Below, one piece after another: positions 34,033 through 42,650 of a stretch of DNA of 64,000 bases. Made by a program: the position numbers and the translations under genes. Origin of the DNA: Nostocales cyanobacterium HT-58-2. GTDB lineage: Bacteria > Cyanobacteriota > Cyanobacteriia > Cyanobacteriales > Nostocaceae. The stretch is taken from the NCBI GenBank assembly GCA_002163975.1, contig CP019636.1, forward strand, positions 4,398,501 to 4,462,500, written 5' to 3'. The notes beneath the pieces were generated by a model. It did no database searches and was not told the DNA's origin. It saw only the letters and a program-made list of their open reading frames with translations. Numbering within the stretch: the stretch's first letter is position 1; every line of letters starts with the position of its first letter.

Positions 34033-34206
34033 TTCTCAGTTTTCGGTGACTCGCGCTCGCACTATTTTCTCCACAGACGACCCCTTATCGTCAGTTAGGA
34101 TTAGTTTACAAAGCTTCTGGGTGAGAAACGGTTGTCCATCAGTTCATTTCAACACTTCTTTCAGCACAGCTTCAGGGTTGCTATCTTTCCTCTCCAATCC
34201 CTGAGC
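34033..34206 (-). pseudogene. Relic of an AAA-like (AAA_35-type) protein
   Basis: The minus strand from 34206 reads AQGLERKDSNPEAVLKEVLK, stop, TDGQPFLTQKLCKLI, LTDDKGSSVEKIVRARVTEN, stop, E. This is the conserved WTxGQPFLTQKLC...ENWE segment of the cyanobacterial AAA-like family, with both Trp codons (TGG) turned to TGA. No flanking parts of the gene are recognisable. It is a decayed fragment, probably from a signalling NTPase with other domains. Confidence 0.65.
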
Positions 34207-34643
34207 CCATGGCTAAGTCTCATGCAATTGAAAACCATTGAGTTCAATGCGCTGTTTCTCTCATAGGATGGGCTTGTTGCCCATTCCATACTACCCAATA
34301 GATAAAGGCGTATTATAAGAATGGAGATATATTAAGAGTTCTTCTTATCTACGGGATTTTATCTACAATTGGATACCAGTTCCAATGTCATAACAATGGT
34401 CACTCCTATCTGCTGTATACACTTCTAAAATTCTACAAACACGATTTAATTAGCTTGTGAGGATGTATGGGGAGAGGGAGCCGTGTTGCATTTCCAAGAG
34501 AATTAGAGATCTATTTACGAGAAATGTTGGAGTAAAAAATATTTCTTCGGTAAGAGGTTAATATTGGTCAAAAACTGAAAAAAATGATACAAATATAGTT
34601 TTGTTTACACTTATCTAGCTTTACTGCATCTATTCTGTGCTAT
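34207..34643. other. Spacer upstream of the hybrid kinase
   Basis: This AT-rich stretch has no supported gene. GGGCTTGTTGCCC forms a small hairpin near 34267. The promoter of the kinase gene must lie here but I cannot identify it. Confidence 0.4.
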
Positions 34644-35744
34644 ATGTCTCACTCTTCTCCGTCTGACAAGATTCTAGTTGTAGATGATTCTCCTGATAAT
34701 TTATTTCTGATTAAAACTATTCTGGAGGAAGAAGGTTATACGGTTTGCACTGTAGATAATGGTGCTTCAGCATTGGCACAACTAGAAACATCTGCTTATG
34801 ACTTAGTACTGCTGGATTTGATGATGCCAGGAATGGATGGTTATGAAGTCACTAAGCACGTTCGGCAAAATATGACATTGCCATTTATTCCAATTCTTCT
34901 CATCACCGCACATGACTCACCTAACGTTGCTCAAGGATTAGACTTAGGTGCAGACGACTTTATCCGCAAGCCTGTTACGGTAGATGAATTGCTGGCGCGA
35001 GTGCGATCGCTCCTCCGTTTGAAGCATAGTATAGATGAACGAGACGAAATTGACCGTCAACGGCAAGACTTTGTCTCTCGTCTCACCCATGATTTACGCA
35101 CACCTCTAGTCGCAGCAGATCGGATGCTGTTGCTGTTTCAAGAGGGCGCTTTGGGAATGTTATCATCACAAATGCAGGAAGTTATAGATATCATGGCTCG
35201 CAGTAACAGCAACCTGCTTGCTATGGTAAATACCTTGCTAGAAGTGTATCGCTTTGAAGCAGGTCGCAAAACCCTGGCGTTTCAACCTGTTAATCTCACC
35301 CAGTTACTAGAAGAAGTTGCAGGGGAATTGGGTCCTTTAGCTGCAGACAAGCATCTTGCAGTCAATCTAGATTTTGGTGAGGAGGCTGGTACAACGACAA
35401 CAATGATGGGCGATCGCCTAGAACTACACCGACTATTCACCAATCTTATTGGTAACGCTGTCAAATTTACTGATACTGGTTCGGTAAGCATCCATATGAC
35501 TCCAGCAGCAGCTTCGGATGATTACATTACAGTTGAAGTTGCAGATACAGGTCCAGGTATCCCCGCTGAAGAACAAGCAACTTTATTTGAACGATTTCGT
35601 CAAGGAAGTCACAAGCGGTCTGGTAGTGGCTTAGGACTGTACCTTTCTCGTCGAATTGTCGAAGCACATCAAGGTACTATTGTCATGAATTCAGAAGTAG
35701 GCAAAGGAAGTGTATTCACAGTACGTTTGCCTATCAAACAATAA
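34644..35744 (+). CDS. Hybrid response regulator / histidine kinase (REC-HisKA-HATPase)
   Basis: This 366-residue soluble protein has an N-terminal receiver (D14/D15, phospho-acceptor D58 in LLDLMMPGMDG, K109), a HisKA domain with H149 in RLTHDLRTPL, and an HATPase with the N-box NLIGNAVKF, DTGPGIP and SGSGLGLYLSRRI. The receiver-first order is common in cyanobacterial kinases that receive phosphate from another sensor. No partner regulator is next to it. Confidence 0.93.
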   Translation: MSHSSPSDKILVVDDSPDNLFLIKTILEEEGYTVCTVDNGASALAQLETSAYDLVLLDLMMPGMDGYEVTKHVRQNMTLPFIPILLITAHDSPNVAQGLDLGADDFIRKPVTVDELLARVRSLLRLKHSIDERDEIDRQRQDFVSRLTHDLRTPLVAADRMLLLFQEGALGMLSSQMQEVIDIMARSNSNLLAMVNTLLEVYRFEAGRKTLAFQPVNLTQLLEEVAGELGPLAADKHLAVNLDFGEEAGTTTTMMGDRLELHRLFTNLIGNAVKFTDTGSVSIHMTPAAASDDYITVEVADTGPGIPAEEQATLFERFRQGSHKRSGSGLGLYLSRRIVEAHQGTIVMNSEVGKGSVFTVRLPIKQ

Positions 35745-35860
35745 TGATTATTAGTTATTTCTAATTCGTTATAAATTAGGATATAGGCAAACAACCCACT
35801 CTCACCAAAATAGTTCTGAGTACTAGACTGATTGCAAAAGCATGATGAATGAATATTTAG

Positions 35861-35926
35861 AACCACACATTAACAAAAGATGCACACAGATATTTTATCT
35901 GTGTTAATCGGTGTGCATCTGTGGTT
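35861..35926. repeat. Imperfect nested inverted repeat (ACACAGAT / GATGCACAC)
   Basis: Arms AACCACA/TGTGGTT, GATGCACAC/GTGTGCATC and ACACAGATA/TATCTGTGT can pair alternatively. Related words (ACAGATAAAC, AATGCACACA) occur at 18458-18511, so it is a dispersed repeat. It lies in the 360-bp gap between the kinase and aldehyde dehydrogenase genes; the rest of that gap shows nothing. Confidence 0.6.
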
Positions 35927-36104
35927 TTATTTTCAAAACGATTAACTTTTGTAATATTATTTACTAACTACTGAGTACTAAGCGAAAAAAAATAAACTAG
36001 AGGAAATTGACTTAGTATTTATAGTTGAGAATAGTTGAGAACTTAGAACTTAACTGTTGAAGGTGCTAAAAAGGGGTTCATTTTAGCTAACTAGGACATA
36101 AACG

Positions 36105-37484
36105 ATGATTGCTCAAGAATTATCAATTGTCGATATCATCCGCAAACAACGTGACTTTTTTAAAACTGGTAAGACAAAAGACGTTAATTTTCGACTTGAA
36201 CAACTAAAGATTCTCAAACAAGCAGTCAGTGAGAATAAAGAAGCAATTATTCAAGCCCTGAAAGCTGATTTGAATAAACCAGAATTTGAGAGCTATGCAA
36301 CAGAAATTGGTACACTCCAAGAAATTGACTATGCTATCAAACATATCAAAACTTGGACTAAACCTCAGAAAGCGCCAGTTTCTCTACAACTATTTCCCGC
36401 TTCAGCAAAAATTTATCCTGAACCGCTAGGAGTCGTTTTAATTATTGGTCCTTGGAACTATCCATTTCAATTAAGTATTTCACCATTGGTAGGTGCTATT
36501 AGTGCAGGTAACTGTGCAATTGTCAAACCTTCAGAATTAGCACCGCATACCTCTCATCTTCTTAGCAAGCTATTAGGAAAATATTTCGATCCGGCGTATA
36601 TTGCTGTGGTAGAAGGAGGTGTGCAAACAAGTCAACAACTCCTAGCAGAAAAGTTTGACCATATCTTTTTCACTGGTGGCACGGCTGTGGGCAAAATAGT
36701 TATGGAAGCCGCTGCAAAAAATCTTACGCCTGTCACCTTGGAATTAGGCGGGAAAAGTCCTTGCATTGTAGATTCAGATATTAATATTGAACCTACCGCC
36801 AGACGCATTACTTGGGGTAAATTTCTCAATGCTGGGCAAACTTGTATTGCACCTGACTATCTTTTGGTAGATAAAAAAATCAAAGAAGATTTTTTAAATG
36901 AAATTCAAAAATGTCTGCAAGAATTTTATGGAGATAATCCCGCCAGTGGTTCTGATTACGCTAGGATTATCAATCAAAAACAATTCAATAGGTTAGTTAA
37001 CTTCCTAAAAGATGGCGAAATCCGCATTGGGGGAGAGACTAACCCTTCAGAACTTTATATTGCCCCTACGGTGCTTGAAAATGTCTCCTCAACAGCCCCT
37101 GTCATGCAGGAAGAAATTTTTGGTCCGATTCTTCCTGTGATTGAATATACTGATATCACAGAAGCAATTGACTTAATCAACTCTAAACCAAAACCTTTAG
37201 CTTTGTACTTATTTTCCAATAACAAAAACCTGCAACAACGAATCTTGCAGGAAACCTCATCTGGTGGAGTTGCTATCAATGACACCGTGATGCAGGTTGC
37301 TGTTTCATCTTTACCATTCGGCGGTGTGGGTGATAGCGGAATTGGCAAGTATCACGGTAAATCCAGCTTCGACACCTTTTCCCATTACAAAAGTGTCTTG
37401 CACAATCCTTTCTGGCTAGATTTAAAATGGCGATACGCTCCCTATAAAGACAAGTTGTCTACACTGAAGCGACTTATTGGTTAA
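36105..37484 (+). CDS. Aldehyde dehydrogenase (class 3-like)
   Basis: This 459-residue NAD(P)-dependent aldehyde dehydrogenase has N118 in GPWNYPF, E213 in TLELGGKSP and the catalytic Cys247 in NAGQTCIAPDY. The C-terminal LPFGGVGDSGIGKYHGKSSF is typical of the fatty-aldehyde/class 3 branch that includes cyanobacterial enzymes oxidising medium and long aldehydes. No membrane anchor is evident. The gene stands alone. Confidence 0.93.
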   Translation: MIAQELSIVDIIRKQRDFFKTGKTKDVNFRLEQLKILKQAVSENKEAIIQALKADLNKPEFESYATEIGTLQEIDYAIKHIKTWTKPQKAPVSLQLFPASAKIYPEPLGVVLIIGPWNYPFQLSISPLVGAISAGNCAIVKPSELAPHTSHLLSKLLGKYFDPAYIAVVEGGVQTSQQLLAEKFDHIFFTGGTAVGKIVMEAAAKNLTPVTLELGGKSPCIVDSDINIEPTARRITWGKFLNAGQTCIAPDYLLVDKKIKEDFLNEIQKCLQEFYGDNPASGSDYARIINQKQFNRLVNFLKDGEIRIGGETNPSELYIAPTVLENVSSTAPVMQEEIFGPILPVIEYTDITEAIDLINSKPKPLALYLFSNNKNLQQRILQETSSGGVAINDTVMQVAVSSLPFGGVGDSGIGKYHGKSSFDTFSHYKSVLHNPFWLDLKWRYAPYKDKLSTLKRLIG

Positions 37485-37531
37485 TTGTACTTTTCATTCA
37501 TAGGCAGACGCGCTATGGCGCGTCTGTACAA

Positions 37532-38137
37532 CTAAAACCCAAGGCTACTACTATATCGTTCCTCCGCCCAGGGTTCACCACGGCGATGATAGCCATTGCG
37601 TTCCCAAAAACCTAAATCTTCGCGTTCTAGAAACTCCAAGCCATTAATCCACTTGGCACTTTTCCAAGCGTAGAGGTGGGGAACAACAAGCCGCAACGGA
37701 CCACCATGTTCTGCTGGTAAAGGCTCTCCAAAGACTTGAAAGGCAAAGAAGTTTTCTTCTCGCACAAAGTCATCCATTGAGATATTGGTGGTGTATCCAC
37801 CGTAGCAGTGTTCCATAACGTGGGCTGCTTTAGGGTCTACCTCAATGAGTTTCATAAAGTCTGTGACCTTGATACCAGTCCACTTGACATCAAGTTTCGA
37901 CCAGCGCGTGACACAGTGGAAATCTGCTGTGAATTCATGCTGGGGAAGCGCCATAAAATCTGACCAGGTAAAGGTTGTAGGTTTAGCCAAACCCCATACC
38001 CGAAACTCCCATTCGTCTATGTTAACTTGAGGAGTTGCACCGTAGGTTAAGACAGGAAATCCCTTAGTCAAATACTGACCAGGAGGAACGCGTTCGCCTT
38101 CTTGCTTTGTAGGCTTTTGAAAAAATTTTCCTACCAT
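37532..38137 (-). CDS. Sulfite-oxidase-like molybdopterin protein
   Basis: This 201-residue protein has the oxidoreductase molybdopterin fold: TFTWSDFMALPQHEFTADFH, the Mo-binding Cys75 in FHCVTRWS, and GGPLRLVVPHLYAWKSAKWI. There is no signal peptide and no dimerisation domain, as in the short cytoplasmic SorA/MsrP-like group. The physiological substrate is not evident. Confidence 0.88.
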   Translation of the reverse strand: MVGKFFQKPTKQEGERVPPGQYLTKGFPVLTYGATPQVNIDEWEFRVWGLAKPTTFTWSDFMALPQHEFTADFHCVTRWSKLDVKWTGIKVTDFMKLIEVDPKAAHVMEHCYGGYTTNISMDDFVREENFFAFQVFGEPLPAEHGGPLRLVVPHLYAWKSAKWINGLEFLEREDLGFWERNGYHRRGEPWAEERYSSSLGF

Positions 38138-38296
38138 AGTCGCAGAAAAATAATAGCTTTTCTGAAGACACTCTAATTTTTATACACTTGTTTCGTAATC
38201 AGTCATAGGTAATGGGTAATGGTTAGCGGTTAGGAGTTAGTCGAAAACTACTAACAACGAGCAAACCACCAGTTACCAATTACCGATATAGTCGTT

Positions 38297-38473
38297 TTAT
38301 GATTCCTCTTCTTCCTCTTCTTCAGCAGATGGATAGACAAATGTAGAACGTCCAGTCAAAATAGACTTGCCTAGAGAAAGAGCTTTCTGAGCTTGAAGTG
38401 TAGCTTTGCGCCTCCATGTAGCTCGGCGTTTGTCTCGTTTAGACTTGGATGTTTTCTTCTTTGGGACTGCCAT
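38297..38473 (-). CDS. rpmF: 50S ribosomal protein L32
   Basis: This 58-residue protein starts MAVPKKKTSKSKRDKRRATW, the L32 signature, and ends in an acidic tail PSAEEEEEEES typical of cyanobacterial L32. The gene has its own ATG at 38473 and lies between the sulfite-oxidase-like gene and an unknown gene on the same strand. Confidence 0.95.
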   Translation of the reverse strand: MAVPKKKTSKSKRDKRRATWRRKATLQAQKALSLGKSILTGRSTFVYPSAEEEEEEES

Positions 38474-38555
38474 AGTAACAGATACTGCTAATTTTAGACA
38501 ACCTTTTTATTCTAAAGCATAGAAACAATTGCAGTTAGCAATTGGGTAGAAATTG

Positions 38556-39200
38556 CTATTTCGCTGGTTGCATCGATGGTACAGGAGGAGCTAAGTTTGG
38601 CGGAACATTCATAGGTCCAATCCTTCCCCTTGGATCAACCCTAGTAGGTTGAAACATAGCTGGAGGAGTACTTGTGGTCGTTGGTTGACCAGAAGGTGCT
38701 ATGAAATTTTGTCCAAAAAAGAGCAACGATCGCGCTGTTTTGAAGTAAGTTGCCCAACGTTGGGGATCGGGGTGACTACGCCATTGAGGACGGCTGACAT
38801 CTAATGCCAAAACTGGTGCAATTGCTCCATCATTTTGCACGGAAACGACTATAGAAACATCTGTCACTAAAATATCTTGGTCAAAGCTACGTTGAGCCGC
38901 TGCTCTAGCAGCAGCCTCTGCCCTACGGAGTAAGGTTTCATAGTTTTCTCCTGTTAATCTGTCGATAGAAAGGTCAACTCTAGCGGTATAAGCTTGCACC
39001 ATCTGGCAGGTCATGACTTCGGTCACTAACCACAAAGGCACCCCAGAACTGAGCAAAATGACAGCAGAAGCTCTCCGGATTTTCTTGCCAATGAATGGCA
39101 TAAATGGAATGAGCGTTTTTAATTGAGTCCTGATTGTCAAGGGAAGGGTGCATAATGACTGATAGATACAACTCCTCCTCATCATTTTTGAAATCCTCAC
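38556..39200 (-). CDS. Hypothetical cyanobacterial protein with N-terminal membrane segment
   Basis: This 214-residue protein has a hydrophobic segment near residues 44-62 (ASAVILLSSGVPLWLV) preceded by basic residues, so it is probably exported or anchored; a later start near residue 30 is possible. The mature part has YTARVDLSIDRLTGENYETL, RRAEAAARAAAQRSFDQDIL, and a Pro-rich tail. I do not recognise a function. Confidence 0.65.
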   Translation of the reverse strand: MRISKMMRRSCIYQSLCTLPLTIRTQLKTLIPFMPFIGKKIRRASAVILLSSGVPLWLVTEVMTCQMVQAYTARVDLSIDRLTGENYETLLRRAEAAARAAAQRSFDQDILVTDVSIVVSVQNDGAIAPVLALDVSRPQWRSHPDPQRWATYFKTARSLLFFGQNFIAPSGQPTTTSTPPAMFQPTRVDPRGRIGPMNVPPNLAPPVPSMQPAK

Positions 39201-39463
39201 TGATAACCTGGAATTGGCATTGAAAAGATGAAGTCTAAGGGATGAAAGATGAAAAATTTATACTTCATAATTCCTTCTTTTGCCGTCAGTATATACTTCA
39301 TGCTTTTGCCTTGAGTTCATACCTCAAATTTCATCCTTGAGATGGCTTTTCACCTTGAGATTCAATAAGAATCACCTAGACTATTAGACATAGGTTAGCC
39401 TTGTTTTTTTCGCAAAGCCAACCACTTTTTTATACAAGTAAACAACGAGTAACAAAAATCGCG

Positions 39464-41224
39464 ATGGCAAATAACTGGGCGATCGCAATTGGCATCAATC
39501 AATATCAGTTCTTTCAACCTTTAGGTTGCGCCCAAGCAGATGCCGAGGCGGTCAAAGATTTTTTGGTGACAGAAGGTGGTTTTTTACTGCAACGGTGTCT
39601 GCTGATGACAGAGACATCCCCACCTTACGGAGATAGATCGACTTATCCCACTAAAGAGAATATTTTACTTTTGCTTGAAGATTTTGCTGCTGCTTGCTGG
39701 CACCCGCAAGACCGATTATGCTTTTTCTTTAGCGGTTATGGCGTCAACTATAAAGGACAAGATTATTTGATGCCAGTAGAAGGCGATCCCAATCGTGTTG
39801 AAGAAACGGGCATAGAAGTACGAGCGTTAATGCAAAGTCTGCAAGTTGCTCACCTTGATGCATTGCTGTTATTGGATATCAATCGTGCTTTTGGAACCTA
39901 CGCAGATGCTCACGTTGGGAAAGAAACAATCGAACTAGCCAAAGAACTACAAATTCCCACTATTCTTTCTTGTCAACCAGAGGAGTTTTCTCACGAAAGT
40001 AGCGAACTCGGTCATGGATTCTTTACAGCAGCCGTGTTAGAAGCCCTGCGTTATGGTCATGGCAGCAATTTGACGAATTTAGAAAGATATCTCGGTGTTC
40101 GCATACCAGAACTCTGTCAACACTACTGGCGTCCTACACAAAACCCTATCACGATTCTTGTCTCCAAGCCGCAGACTATCTCACCGCCCTCATCTGCCTC
40201 ATCTGCCTCATCTGCCTCATCCCCCTCACCCTCTTCATCTCCCTCAATCCCTCATCGCCAAAAAGGAGCATCAAACAACCAATTTTTGCCCCAGCTTCTA
40301 CTGGGGAGCATAGGTACGATGCTTGTTCTATGCTTAATCGTGGTTGTTTCGTTCCGCGATCGCGCGGGAGAATTCAAGTTTGCAGAAATGTTGCCAGCAT
40401 TCTTCAAAAGTGCTACTAACAAGACCAAGGTTGTTAAAGCATTACCAAAACCCAGCGCTACGCCATCACCAATGGTAGTAGCCCAACCAAAACTCCAATC
40501 AATTGCCCAAGTCACTTCTAGCCCACAAGTCACTCCTAGCCCACAAGTCACTTCTAGCCCACAAGCCACTCCTAGCCCACAAGTCACTTCTAGCCCACAA
40601 GTCACTCCGAGTCCCAATGAATCTCAACAGCGCAAGCAAGCATTGTTGGATTTGGCAAAAATGTCCCTCAGACAAAATCAAGCTAGTGATTTGAGGTTGG
40701 CAATTGAGAAGGCTCGTAAAATTCAACCAGGTGAACCTTTGTACGCACAAACTCGAGGTAACATCAAGATTTGGAGCCGTATGATTTTAGAGTTAGCGGA
40801 AGGTCGTGCTAAGCAAAAACTCTATGCAGATGCTATCTCCGCAGCACAGTTAGTTCCTAAAGACGAACCTGTATACTCAAAATCACAAACATCTATTCAG
40901 CAGTGGCGGCTACAAGCAAAGCAGTATGTGAGCAATATGACTCTTATCGATGCTGCTGTTGGTTTAATTCGGGCTGGACAAGCTTCTACCTACAATCGCG
41001 CTATAGAAGTTGCCAAGAAAGTCTCACCAGGTGAACCAGGCTTTGATATTGCTCAAAAATCTATCAACACATGGAGTGAAAATATTTTGAGTCTTGCCAA
41101 AAAACGAGCCACCCAAAAAGAATTCAAAGCCGCAATTGCAACCGCCGTTCTTGTTCCAGAGGGAACAGCTGCATACAAAAATGCACAAAATGCAATTGCA
41201 CAATGGAAAAAAAACAGTCAATAA
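39464..41224 (+). CDS. Pseudo-orthocaspase (caspase fold, catalytic dyad replaced) with TM and helical repeats
   Basis: Start is set at ATG 39464 (MANNWAIAIGINQYQFFQPL), the usual start of cyanobacterial caspase-like proteins; an upstream TTG gives only 21 more residues. The p20-like domain covers about 1-240. The catalytic His of SGHG is Tyr92 (FFFSGYG) and the Cys of DxC is Asn140 (LLLDINRA). A single membrane segment lies near 277-300, then a Ser/Pro repeat, then helical units of about 65 residues that carry GEP and W motifs. It is likely proteolytically inactive and may be a scaffold. Confidence 0.85.
   Translation: MANNWAIAIGINQYQFFQPLGCAQADAEAVKDFLVTEGGFLLQRCLLMTETSPPYGDRSTYPTKENILLLLEDFAAACWHPQDRLCFFFSGYGVNYKGQDYLMPVEGDPNRVEETGIEVRALMQSLQVAHLDALLLLDINRAFGTYADAHVGKETIELAKELQIPTILSCQPEEFSHESSELGHGFFTAAVLEALRYGHGSNLTNLERYLGVRIPELCQHYWRPTQNPITILVSKPQTISPPSSASSASSASSPSPSSSPSIPHRQKGASNNQFLPQLLLGSIGTMLVLCLIVVVSFRDRAGEFKFAEMLPAFFKSATNKTKVVKALPKPSATPSPMVVAQPKLQSIAQVTSSPQVTPSPQVTSSPQATPSPQVTSSPQVTPSPNESQQRKQALLDLAKMSLRQNQASDLRLAIEKARKIQPGEPLYAQTRGNIKIWSRMILELAEGRAKQKLYADAISAAQLVPKDEPVYSKSQTSIQQWRLQAKQYVSNMTLIDAAVGLIRAGQASTYNRAIEVAKKVSPGEPGFDIAQKSINTWSENILSLAKKRATQKEFKAAIATAVLVPEGTAAYKNAQNAIAQWKKNSQ
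40517..40606 (+). repeat. 18-bp tandem repeat encoding SSPQVT/PSPQVT
   Basis: Five 18-bp units (TCTAGCCCACAAGTCACT and CCTAGCCCACAAGTCACT alternating) encode a Ser/Pro linker between the membrane segment and the helical repeats of the pseudo-caspase. A 9-bp Ser repeat (TCTGCCTCA) lies upstream near 40194-40225. Confidence 0.85.
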
Positions 41225-41628
41225 TTTCTAGTTATTAGTTCCTAGCTATTGCTAGGTGTTAGTTGTGAGTCCAGCACTGCGGGGGGATAACCTTGCCGCA
41301 AGTGACTGGTGAGTCTAGTCCTGCAGGCGGGTTTTCCGCCGTAGGGAACTGGCGATCGCGGAGCGTATCCGCAGGATTCACCCGAACGCGAGTGCGTCTG
41401 GTGATAGGAGAAGGGCGTTAGCGAACGCGAGTACTTCTGGCGATAGGAGAAGTAGTAGCGATGTGAGGAGCATCACCCCTAAGCGCAAATCGCAGGCACT
41501 CTCGGCGCGCGGCGTCTGGTGACAGGAGAAGCGTTAGCTGTTGGCTATGAGTTTTTGTATCAATGACTAACTACTAACCACTAACTGCTAACTCGTCTAG
41601 ATGAGTCATTAATAAGCGACTTCATTGA
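41225..41628. repeat. Mosaic of GC-rich dispersed repeat modules
   Basis: From about 41319 to 41540 the sequence is built of modules that recur near 26938 and 50477-50820: a GCAGGCGGGTTTTCCGCC hairpin, GGAACTGGCGATCGC, GAGCGTATCCGCAGGATTCA, CCCGAACGCGAGTGCGTCTG, and GGTGATAGGAGAAGGGCG, the last two in repeated variants. ACGC/GCGT and TCACC/GGTGA pairings make them foldable. No gene is seen. Confidence 0.8.
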
Positions 41629-42003
41629 TTAGCAGTACTGTGTCACATCTTCACCGCATTCATCAGCCAGATAGCACAGGGCTCGAAAACGTAAGCTAAC
41701 GACTTCTTCATAGACAGGGTTGAGCTTGCACATTGGCGGAATATGAAACAGGGTTTTTCCAAATAATTTCACATCGCGCTCAAAAGGACATTGAGAAGGA
41801 ATTAGTTTACACAAGCGATGAGCTAGTTGGCGATCGCGAATTTGTATGTTGTCTAACCGCCGCCGTACTGGTTGGAGAATATCAAACTGAGGCTTAGCGG
41901 AAGGATGATGGATTTGGGCTGCTTGAGTGTCATTTTGTGCTTGAGTTATCGACACCCAGCTTGCCAGGAAAATTTTCTTTGTGGTATGATGATATACCTT
42001 CAT
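41629..42003 (-). CDS. Mo-dependent nitrogenase C-terminal-family protein
   Basis: This 124-residue protein has the conserved region DILQPVRRRLDNIQIRDRQL, LAHRLCKLIPSQCPFERDVK, LFGKTLFHIPPMCKLNPVYE and RFRALCYLADECGEDVTQYC, with six Cys. This family is found in nitrogen-fixing cyanobacteria, sometimes next to nif genes, and its function is not established. The N-terminal 35 residues vary. No nif gene is nearby. Confidence 0.88.
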   Translation of the reverse strand: MKVYHHTTKKIFLASWVSITQAQNDTQAAQIHHPSAKPQFDILQPVRRRLDNIQIRDRQLAHRLCKLIPSQCPFERDVKLFGKTLFHIPPMCKLNPVYEEVVSLRFRALCYLADECGEDVTQYC

Positions 42004-42650
42004 GGTTCACTCCTCTATTTAAACTGAGGGTCTTGAACTACCTGATGAACATCTACAACACTGCCATGACTTATCCCGGAAGAATCTTGTCCTGACTGAA
42101 ATGCAATCTGATGATCTACGTAATCTGATAATTGAGTAGCTACTGATATCAGAACCTGTTTTATATTACGTCAAGTTAAGCGCAATTTCTTTTTTATCAG
42201 AGGTATGATAGAAGTATCTTCTTTATAACTTGACATATATAAAATTCTAATCAAGACATCTACCTTTGGGTATAGAAAAATCTAATATTTACAAAACTTT
42301 ATAATGTACCTTGATAACAGTATTGATGCTTAAGTAGAAATACTGTTATATTGCTATTAGGCAACCGTAAGCTATGAGCTAGATTGCGTAAATTCTACAT
42401 CGGCAGCAACCTTTAGATATTACACTCTTATCTCCAAAAAAATACTGATATGTAAGAGAGGCTGAGTGAAAGATAAATAGAATAAAGAAAAGAAAATTTA
42501 GCAAAAACCGCGAATCAGCATTTTTTAAGAGCCATTTTTCCGTGATTTCACTCATATCCTCACTTACGGTTTGAAAGTGGTAATCTGACATTGGAATATG
42601 AGTAATTTTGCTGGTAGCTATATCGTTGCTGACAATAGCTTGATCAATCT
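42004..42650. other. 647-bp AT-rich divergent spacer, no gene seen
   Basis: The frame on the minus strand at 42379-42774 overlaps the transporter start and lacks protein-like composition. No hairpin or tandem repeat stands out. Promoters for the flanking divergent genes should lie here. Confidence 0.4.

Noticed and set aside
34033..34206. TGA read as Trp (recoding)
   Set aside because: Neighbouring genes end with TGA (mntA, XRE-ImmA) and the fragment lacks the rest of the gene, so decay is the simpler explanation.
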